Source: Siphonodentalium dalli (taxonomy: Eukaryota; Mollusca; Scaphopoda; Gadilida; Siphonodentaliidae). Taken from it: DNA of 64,000 nt. Position 1 is the first letter of the stretch. Every line of letters begins with the position of its first letter. This document shows, in pieces, positions 56,001 to 64,000 of the stretch. The notes under the pieces are model-generated. The model had not been told where the DNA came from. It made no database searches and worked only from the letters and a program-made list of their open reading frames with translations. Where the stretch lies: the NCBI GenBank assembly GCA_032622095.1, contig CP136064.1, positions 8,115,512 to 8,179,511 on the forward strand. The letters run 5' to 3'. A program made the position numbers and the translations under genes.

Positions 56001-56277
56001 GCCACAGCATAAATAAGCATTGCCTATATCATATACGTCTTATATTGCGCTGGTCTGACCACTGCCATCATGTGCAATTTTGTAATTAAATATAACATTT
56101 TTAAAAGAGTTTTGTCAGTTATACAATGCATTGGAGACTACGGGTGAGTTTGTTTTGAGGGAAAGTTTGTTATTAATTGTTTTTCCTACTTAAGTGCAGC
56201 AAATTCCATTTTGCTCTGTGAACCTACATTTAACCAAATTTCAACAGTTGAAGGAAAAAAAGCTCCATAAAATTACA

Positions 56278-56830
56278 AAATGCTCCATGCATTGTGAGAA
56301 TAAGCTTCCATGTTTCAGTTTTGTGTGTTTTCTGCTCCAAGCTGAGCGTATGACGATAAATTAGGAAAATGTTTTTCCATTGATATAGATATTTTAGTAA
56401 GCTAAATCTACATTCACTTCACAATTTGTTGCATTTAAGCAGGAAAATATTGAACATTTCATGTCAAATAAATCACAACGGGCACGATCCCCCCCCCCCT
56501 ATCCCGCGTCGCGGTTTACAGCTGCCCGCATTCCGTTGTACTTTATAATTGTACGATATGTTTGGAAACTGTCTATTTGAGTTACTGGGTAGGATCGATG
56601 TTGGGTTCTTAGTATCAAAACACGTAAATTGATGATTGTCCCATGTAAATATAAATAGCTCCATGTTTTCAAACAATTTCTCGAGTAGTCAATAGTTTGC
56701 TGAATGAAACTTCAAGTATATACCCCGAATTCCGAATGCGCTCGACTAATTAAGATTGTATTTGTATCGGGAACTGCATGATATCTATACTTTTTCTGAA
56801 CTAAATTATCACAGCATAAATAGGCATTGC
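56278..56830 (+). repeat. Direct duplication, right copy (empty site)
   Basis: See left copy. Contains a C10 tract near 56490 that the left copy lacks. Divergence from the left copy is clear (many substitutions and small indels), so the duplication predates the MITE. Confidence 0.85.
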
Positions 56831-56839
56831 CCATCATAT

Positions 56840-57480
56840 CACTCTAAGAACAGTCAAGAACCCTGCGGTTCTTCACGCCTTCAAGAACCGATATTATGGG
56901 GATTTGGTTCTTCGCGCTCTCTAGACCCGAACATTGACTCGCGCTTTTTGAAGAACCAAATGAAGAACCAAATTTGTATAACATGAGTTGCGGTTCGTAA
57001 TAAATGCATGTCGCCCATATGGAACAGAACTACGACCTCGTTTTGAGTTTTCAGAACCGCCATTTTCGATCGCTGATTTTGTGGGAGTCGATGGAACAAA
57101 ATCCTACATAACAAAGGAACCGGCCGTGTGGAGTGCTGGCGATGTGGAGCAATGGTTGATCGAGTGCCAGACTGCCCGTTGACAGCACGTGTTGCTACTT
57201 TTGAAGGTGATTATATTGGTTAGCTTAATTTATATTTAGGATGTTTTGTAAAATAATCTCAGTTGAATTTAAATAAGACCTAATTTAAGTAAACTAGAAA
57301 GCTTTCAGATTGTAGATCTATGTCACTTAATTTACGGTATTGGCTATTATTAGAGGGCGTTCTCTACAGTTCTTCACGTCGCTAAGAACCGATATTATGG
57401 GGGTTTGGTTCTTCGCGCTCTCTAGAACACTGACTCACGAATTTCGAAGAACCAAATGAAGAACCAAATTTCTATGCTAA
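56840..57480 (+). repeat. Pair of 'agaaccgatattatgggg' repeats
   Basis: 56845-56985 and 57365-57475 share 'gttcttcacg', 'aagaaccgatattatggggg', 'tttggttcttcgcgctctct' and 'gaagaaccaaatgaagaacc'. Each has self-complementary GGTTCTT/AAGAACC words. Confidence 0.8.
57009..57182 (+). CDS. Possible exon fragment with SAM-like start (weak)
   Basis: The frame ends '...ITKEPAVWSAGDVEQWLIEC' 'QTAR' then TGA at 57180-57182. 'W-S-x-x-D-V-x-x-W-L' is the usual beginning of a SAM domain. Nothing further of the domain follows, a clear donor site is not seen, and the frame lies between the two AAGAACC repeats. It may be a decayed exon or chance. Confidence 0.2.
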   Translation, partial: CRPYGTELRPRFEFSEPPFSIADFVGVDGTKSYITKEPAVWSAGDVEQWLIECQTAR

Positions 57481-57482
57481 AC

Positions 57483-58355
57483 TGAACTTAAGTGAAACAA
57501 AAAATCAAGGCATAAACTTATCACCAAGCACTCTGACTGGCTTCAGAGCAGTAATTCATCGACAAATCAGCACCGATAGTATTATCATTCTGCTTAGGCC
57601 TCATCTGGGAAATATCTGTAGTCTCAAATTAACATTGATTTTATTTTAGTAACTTTTTCCCTTCTTAGAAGTTTCTATATCCCCTAATTTGCAGAAGATC
57701 AAATGCATAATCAAAGTAACTAATGGGTGAACATCACCAACTTCAACTGGGGAACCTCAATAGGATCCTAGATCTCCCATAGCAGTTGAGGCTTAAGCTG
57801 AATGAAGTTCTCAGAGTGTGCATTTGATGATTCTAGCCTGCTGGGCAGGATAGTGTCACTAAATTCATGCTCTGGGGACCTCATTCTGCAAATGACATAC
57901 ACAATAATGCGAGCTTGCTCGCCAGCGAATACAAAGTCATTAACCCTTTCTGTACTAAATAATCATTGACGATAATAACAACAAAGTTTTACATGTAGGC
58001 CCTAATTGCTGATTGACATAGAATAATAATTATACAATATAGAAATGAGCGGTGCCCGTTTGTCTGCGTGGTATGCATCCATGTCTTGTCATCATCTGTT
58101 GTCCGCATGATAACTTTAACAGTAGTCAGTAACACAATTTTATGAAACTTAGCACATGGAAGATTTGGATCCATCCCACCATTTCTTGTGGAGTTATGTC
58201 CCTTTTCGAATTTGATGATTATTTAGTTGTCTGGATGTTAACTCAAAATCATATTTGAGTTAACATCCGATACCTTTCAAATTTACAATGTGGATTAATC
58301 ACACGAAAATACATTGTCAAACAAAGCCACCTTATTTGGGAACTTGTGGCCTTTT
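57483..58355. other. No gene recognised; dispersed repeat at 57770-57900
   Basis: 57770-57900 belongs to the 'gatgctagcc...ctctggggacctcatt' repeat seen at 17145 and 63010-63235. The rest is plain. Confidence 0.45.
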
Positions 58356-58359
58356 AATA

Positions 58360-58530
58360 ACCCTTCCTTGGCTGGGTCTCTTATATATATGAGTCTCTCA
58401 TATGAGATGCATATTAAGAGAATGCATGATCCTAACAATATTTACCATGACTATAAGCCAGTGCATTCTCTGGTATATGCGAGGCTGCCTATGGGATACT
58501 CGCATATATAAGAAAATGCCTGTCACATGC
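58360..58530. mobile_element. Worn relative of the piggyBac-like MITE palindromes
   Basis: Contains 'ctcttatatatatgagtctc', 'aagagaatgcatgatcc', 'agccagtgcattctctggta' and 'actcgcatatataagaaaat' in the order of the two palindromes, with many changes. No TTAA termini. An older member or a related family. Confidence 0.6.
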
Positions 58531-59109
58531 TCTTTAATTCTACATCTGCTGTGCCGATCCCATCATGAAAGGGATATTAAAGCCACAGCGCGGTTTGTGC
58601 TCCATGATAGAAATAATATTTTTAGCTTCAGAATTTTTCCAAGTAGCGAAATAGTTCTTAACTAGAATGCACTCACTGGAGCTGCCTATACTTGCACCCA
58701 TCACACATTTGGCATGTGTTGCGGTGTCTTGCCAACAACAGTTTGAACCACAGGTGCTGGCCCCTCGTTTGAGAGAGATCGATAACAAAATTCTAGATAT
58801 CAAATCTCAGTTCATCCATCGCTGAAATAGTTGTGTGTAGGGACAGAATATCTCTGTTATCTCAAGATGATCTATTACACTAATGCTAGTCTTGTAATAC
58901 GTACGAGTTGTTTGACATATTTATAGAACAATATAGACATCGTCCATATAAAGGCCGTGAACACGATTGGTTGCCGATGATGCCATATTATATATATACC
59001 AATTGGGTTAAATTACTATTTTGACTAGAATGATATAAAGTGTGTATGCCATTGCACTTCAGTGGCAAAAACCATCAAAGTAAATCACAAATACCGACAC
59101 AATTAAATA

Positions 59110-59592
59110 AACGGAGTGGCTAAAGAGCGTTTCACCCCTCTTTAGCACTGAGGGATACAGAACGGTATACCGCTCTTTAGCGACGAGGGCTAAAGAGTGG
59201 TATACCGCTCTTTATAGCCGGACACTAAAGATCGTACAGTACGGGTGACAATGAAAGACCGTTCTTTATCGCGCCAGGACCATGTGTAGCTAAATTGCGG
59301 TATAGACCGCCTGTGTACACAACTCTTGAGTGTTAGACAGGTACACCGTTCTTAGGCGTTTGTCACGAAATAGCAGTATACCGTTCTTTAGCGTATCAGG
59401 CCCATATAGCTAATGAGTGGTATACCACTCTTTAGCATTTGGTACTAAAGAGCGGTATACCGCTCTTTAGCCCCAAATGCTAAAGAGTGGGATATCGTTC
59501 TTTAGCGTGTCAGGCCCATATATAGCTAAAGAGCGGTATACCGCTATTTAGTGTTTGGTACTAAAGAGCGGTATACCGCTCTTTAGCCACGG
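59110..59592. repeat. Array of palindromes centred on GGTATACC
   Basis: Seven or more copies of a 28-bp palindrome whose half is 'GCTAAAGAGCGGTATACC', with variants (gagtgg, gtggga). The last two pairs form a duplicated block of about 112 bp (59395-59475 and 59507-59588) joined by 'tcaggcccatata'. Each unit would form a tight hairpin. Confidence 0.9.
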
Positions 59593-60155
59593 CCTTAAAT
59601 AAAAGACACGCGACCATTGGCTAGCCTTTGATTAATAGTGTGCCAATGAGAACATTCCATTAGCGACTGATCTGCAGTCTTCGGGAACTTATAATCAGAA
59701 TGTCTATGAGAAAGCTTGTTTTCCCAGTTAATTAATAAGGCATTTTAATAATCTATGTTTCCACATTCACATTTTTCAGTGCAATTGTTTTTCAATTGAA
59801 CCACGCGCTCGAATGTTTGGCCGGACATGATTTATATGCACCAGGATCTTTCGAAAATGTTTTAAACTCTCTAGAAATATGTTCGCACCTCACTGTCTCT
59901 GCGTAAAAAAAAACGATTCCGTACGCATCTTTTAGACTTTATCTCAACTCATTTCCTCGAGTTTCAAGTTACATAAAATAGGCTTCTAATGGGCAGTACT
60001 ATTGCACACTTTTGTTTTCATGCAGTATATATATATATTTATAATAAAACAACACAAAGTTGTTGGCAGATGGAATGGTTCAGCCAGTCCGTGTAATACG
60101 AGTCTCAGCTGTCTGGACATCGACGCAATCATGTCTGGTGTTTTGCGCGCCCATG
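59593..60155. other. No gene recognised
   Basis: AT-rich stretch without supportable frames. Confidence 0.35.
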
Positions 60156-60159
60156 TAGC

Positions 60160-60450
60160 TCGTGACGTCCTGATGTGCGTCGTGACGTCATGGCGTCTTG
60201 ATCGGTTTCCAGAAATAAATAATTGAATATTGTTAATTTATGAACGATTTATTACCAAAATAAAACCAGATAGCGATGCAAATTAAGTATATATGTGGAT
60301 TTAAATTACAATTGATGCAACCATTTCATATTTTGCGTGTCCCTTGTTTACAGTATGTACTTCCGGTATGACGTAACATGTTCGCGGAAGGTAGAGGATA
60401 GCTGCTATCCGTGATCAGGCGATACTTCTGCGCATGACTCGCCGGAAGTT
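60160..60450. promoter_or_regulatory. Promoter-like patch with CRE and ETS sites
   Basis: Perfect CRE palindrome TGACGTCA at 60183-60190, TGACGTCC at 60163-60170, TGACGTAA at 60369-60376, and two ETS-type sites in opposite orientation: ACTTCCGG at 60359-60366 and CCGGAAGT at 60442-60449, with 'tgcgcatgac' between. CpG content is higher than in the surroundings. Neither side has a first exon that I can identify, so function is unproven. Confidence 0.35.
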
Positions 60451-61230
60451 ATAACACCATAGAAACGAGAAAGCGTCATGCTCAATATACGTACTTGACT
60501 ACTTTGCGTACATTTTTGTTACGTTACCTTGCGTTTTACAAATTTACATTTACGACAGTTTTGGAAATTTAGAAACGCTAAAACGGCATTATTGCACTTA
60601 AATGAAAAAGTATATAATATCATAGAGTTGTGCGCTGTTTCGAGATATATGAATCATGATTCGATTGTCGATTCTGAACGTTTTCATCACACAGTTCGAA
60701 CTTCTGTGTCAGACTCGGAGGCAATTTTGGCCAAGTCAATACCAATTACCATTGTTATAATTTTATTTTAGAATATAATTTTCTTCTTAATCACAGATGC
60801 GCATATTAATATATTTTTTTCCATCTAATGTTATAATAATTACATTACTAAAACACTGAAAAAACCGCCCAGTTTCAAGTTGCTGTAGTATTTTAAATAA
60901 TTAACCATAAGATATGGTATTTGGCTCATTGAATCATTAATAATTAATTCTGCAAAATTGAGGCAAACACGTATTTGAAGGCATACAATTCGAAAAATAC
61001 TTAACGAAAATGGGAACGGTTTTCAGTTCTGGATTCAGCAAATTGAGTTTGACAAAATAGGCATGATATTTGTATGACATATGAATTTTATTTTTTTATA
61101 CACATCCATGAATATCCATAAATTGATGATTTCAGCAAATTTTCCCAAATTTTTATCACAAAATTCACCTAATTTCTTTTTTTTTCGATTTTTGCTGATA
61201 TTGAGTTTGTTGTTTATGGAGGGTTTCTGT
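60451..61230. other. No gene supported
   Basis: A frame at 60529-60771 begins at TTG and has no domain. The rest is AT-rich. Confidence 0.35.
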
Positions 61231-61234
61231 ATTG

Positions 61235-61812
61235 GAGGCCCTTTACACATTTATTATTTATTTACGCTCAAGCACAAATATTTGCGCTTAAACCCAAATA
61301 ACCTCTAACATAAATAAAAATAAATATGCATTGATCCCCGCTGAATTAATTTTAAATGGCACAGGCCTAAACACATCACTAAAGTTTATATTTCCCCACC
61401 ATATGAGGGAAACAATCCCCAAGTAACCCCAAGATCTGTTTTATGACCATGGAAATGGTATAGATCTGTGCAGGATATGTCCCTTTAATAAAACATACTT
61501 GAGCTCTGGGAGTGAGGCACCAATTCTTGGGACACCAGGGACAGAGATGCTGATATGCATATGGATTTTTTTTCTTCAACTTTCCAGTCTGTATGGGGCT
61601 ACTACTATATGGGCCCATGATAATATAATATGAGATGGACTCAATCATTCACATCAGAGGGATGTAATGGGGGTGCTAGGTATTTGCGCTTAAGCGCAAA
61701 TAAATTGATAGACACATATTTGCGCTTAAGCGCAAATGATTTGTGCTTAAGCGTAAATGATTTACTACACTTAAGCACAAATAAATAATAAATGTGAAAA
61801 GGGCCTCCCATA
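61235..61812. mobile_element. Inverted-repeat element with GCGCTTAAGCGC palindromes
   Basis: Left arm from 61235 ('ggaggccctttacacattta', 'ttatttatttacgctcaagc') is repeated inverted at 61755-61812 ('gcacaaataaataataaatg', 'gaaaagggcctccc'). Between them 'ATTTGCGCTTAAGCGCAAAT' is perfect at about 61680-61700 and 61719-61738, with decayed copies at 61255-61290 and 61740-61790. Confidence 0.7.
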
Positions 61813-63005
61813 TTTATGTGCCGGTACAAAGACAAGAAACGTGTCAAACTACGTAACTGTTGGGACTATGTGTGCCGGCGATCTGTTTCATTGAGATGTC
61901 ATTTTGGAAAGATATCGCCCATCTAGCGGAGCTGTCTTCAAATGTGATGTGTGTCCATTCGAGATAATTGATGAAAATATATTTAGTAGACAATTTCATT
62001 CTGAAGATTCACATAGGAATGTAGTTGGAATCTAAATGCAGAGAGGTCAGATGAAACCATGTTAACAGAGAACTCTGATATTCAAAATAAGGATGGGAAA
62101 CACTTTTACATTCCCTGCTCTAAGCATATCAGCTATGAAACTGTGGATCAGCATTGTTACCAGAATAGTCAGATAAAGTCCCATTCGTTCTATTAAAACG
62201 TCAAGGAATGTGGATGTTGAGGGCGTCGGATGGGAGCGACTTCAGAATATCTGACCAGTTGTCATACAAATACAAAAGTGTTATGTTTTCTCAAATCTCA
62301 CTGTTTGGTGGCAATTGGTGCAACTGTGTGGCTCAATAAGCTAATTCGCACTATTGGCATATTCGTGATTTGTATATATGGTCTTTGTGATATATGACAC
62401 GACTACTATGTTGCAAAGTGAAATATCAAGATTCAATTGAGCTATTGATATATTCCACCTTATTTTTTTCCTGGGACTAGTCAGAACTAGCTATTTGTAT
62501 GTTCTGGTTTTCGCGCACATGAGGCATGCGTTTGTGTATTAGTCTCTTGCGAGAAGTCTGAACTATCGAAGAAAACAACCAATGGATTCATTTGGAGTGG
62601 AATCTTCCGGAACCATATACTAGTACACTCAAATCTGTGTACACGAATGTCAAGTTCCCAAATAATTAGATCTGGTTTAATTTGTGCATATCATTTGTTG
62701 ACTTTCTGATTGGGCATTTTGCATCAGTAGTTGCACTTCTATTGTGGTTTGACATTGGTTGTTAATGTATACACATCGCAGAGTCGCTATTTTATACTAT
62801 TCTAGATGATGTGTTCATTTTCTAACAACTGTTTGGCGTTGTTCAAACGGGTAAAAATTAATTAATTAATATTATTGGAAAGAACCAGGAAATCGTAAGA
62901 TGAAGTCAACACGTGTCGCATATTTCTAAAACTTCCAGAAAATATGCATCAAGATGATGATGACTACTCCCAGAGAAAATTTAAATGGTACTAGTCTGAA
63001 GTATT
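61813..63005. other. No gene recognised
   Basis: Non-coding by inspection on both strands. Confidence 0.35.
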
Positions 63006-63009
63006 TCCA

Positions 63010-63240
63010 GGCAGCTAAATAAGGTCTCCAGCAGATGCATTTAGTGATGCTATCCAGCATAGCGGGCTAACATAACCAAATTCACCCTCTGAGGACCCCC
63101 TTCTGAAGGTAGTTCTCAATAGCTGATTAATATCTAAACAGAGTGGGGGTCCCCAGATGGTGAATATGGTGATGCTAGTCCGCTATACGGGGTAGCATTT
63201 CTAAATTCACCATCTGGAGCCCTCATTCTGCAAATGTCCG
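63010..63240. repeat. 'ggtccccagatggtgaat' dispersed repeat, inverted pair
   Basis: Two copies in opposite orientation: 'gatgctatccagcatagcgg...aaattcaccctctgagg' and 'ggtccccagatggtgaatat...gatgctagtccgctat...aaattcaccatctgg'. Related to 17145-17235 and 57770-57900. Confidence 0.6.
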
Positions 63241-63688
63241 GCACCTTATTTTGAGGCCTGATAATTTCAAATAAGGAAATAAATTATAACGGAAGTTTAT
63301 CGTCCCATTAGAAATGTTGCTACAGGGACTAAAATTATTATTAATATCCCATATATTTACATACTTAGTGTTATTATCACTAAATCCAGCATTCTGATTG
63401 GTCGGCGCCCACGTGGCTAGTTGCAGTTATTTATCGGTGAATACGCAACAGCGTATAACTGCAAGAGCATAACAACATCGATACGTCATTTGGGTTTGGA
63501 AAGACGAACGCGTAATGTTTTGGGCGCATTTGGATTCCCGCAGGATTGACTTAATAAATCATCGGGTTTCAATTGTTCCTGTTAACTTTTGCCAAGGGTG
63601 CTATGGGATATTTTGGGCTGGTTTTGTCACGATACACTTTTCGATTTAAATACATTTACAAATGTGGCTTTTTCGCTAAATGAATATA

Positions 63689-63811
63689 AATATAAGGATT
63701 ACTGTCATGGGGACTGTTTTTATGGAGATTTCGGGTTTTACACAAGTTATGACCACTTACCTCACGGTTACATCTCCACAAAAACAGTCCACATGACAGT
63801 TAATCCTTATT
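63689..63811. repeat. Hairpin-forming inverted repeat
   Basis: 'aataaggattactgtcatgg' + 'ggactgtttttatggagat' (63689-63730) is mirrored by 'tctccacaaaaacagtccac' + 'atgacagttaatccttattt' (63772-63812). The 93-residue frame across it starts at a non-ATG codon and is not called. Confidence 0.75.
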
Positions 63812-64000
63812 TAACACCAAATGGTATCTCCAATTGGTCATTAAACCCATTTATCTTTTATCTCAAATAAATAAATAAATGTAAACAAATTTTCAACGTG
63901 ACTTGGGGTTCTGGAACAAAATTGGGCAAGAGAATGATGGTGGGGTATTAGTAAACATATTTGAACAAAAGAAACTTGTGATCATCAAAAGTCATCAAAT

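Overview
The window looks like nuclear DNA of a marine invertebrate: AT-rich, intron-style 3' splice sites, no bacterial gene layout, and almost wall-to-wall transposon remains and tandem repeats. Several repeats resemble ones I associate with molluscs and also lancelets: a tRNA-headed SINE whose 3' end reads like the V/Meta-SINE type, blocks containing 'agggccataactc', stretches rich in TACATGTA, and arrays of 'GGCGGCCATCTTGGA'. I therefore suggest a mollusc (possibly a bivalve) or a similar spiralian or lancelet genome; the assignment is an inference and not secure. I found no convincing intact, multi-exon host gene in 64 kb.

Layout. 0-2.5 kb: minus-strand Jockey/CR1-type LINE split by a 0.43-kb dispersed repeat. 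3-4.3 kb: a small broken gene and a minisatellite. 4.3-11 kb: the most interesting block. A pogo/Tigger-type transposase (one in-frame stop, one frameshift) is followed on the same strand by an intact 126-aa HIRAN-domain ORF; both start codons sit immediately after a 3' splice-site-like sequence, and the block is bracketed by two clusters of a GTGACCGAAATTACC motif in both orientations, with a TTAA-flanked 0.96-kb element nested inside. 11-21 kb: a repeat duplicated at 18.3 kb, fold-back elements, a second LINE with an intact 308-aa C-terminal ORF, a SINE split by a piggyBac-like MITE, a second minisatellite and a 49-bp array. 21-28 kb: TIR elements, a 130-bp repeat rich in nuclear-receptor-type half-sites, 52-bp and 33-bp arrays, GC-rich repeats. 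28-37 kb: two more piggyBac-like or Tc1-like MITEs, a decayed gene of a PIN/XPG-like invertebrate family (32.8-34.7 kb), a YY1-motif-rich 165-bp array and a LINE tail. 37-48 kb: PIF/Harbinger-like, Tc1/mariner-like and fold-back MITEs and a LINE 3' fragment. 48.7-54.35 kb: two large tandem arrays (45 bp; 55/47 bp with higher-order structure). 55-64 kb: a direct duplication in which one copy holds a MITE and the other the empty site, a palindrome array near 59.1-59.6 kb, a CRE/ETS-rich promoter-like patch near 60.2-60.45 kb, and TIR elements.

The best-supported new pattern is one 391-392-bp TTAA-flanked MITE family, four near-identical copies (16.3, 26.9, 29.9, 55.2 kb), each built around two 68-bp-scale palindromes; three of the four insertions can be checked against empty sites or a reconstructed target within this same window. 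The candidate for an undescribed system is the transposase plus HIRAN pair.
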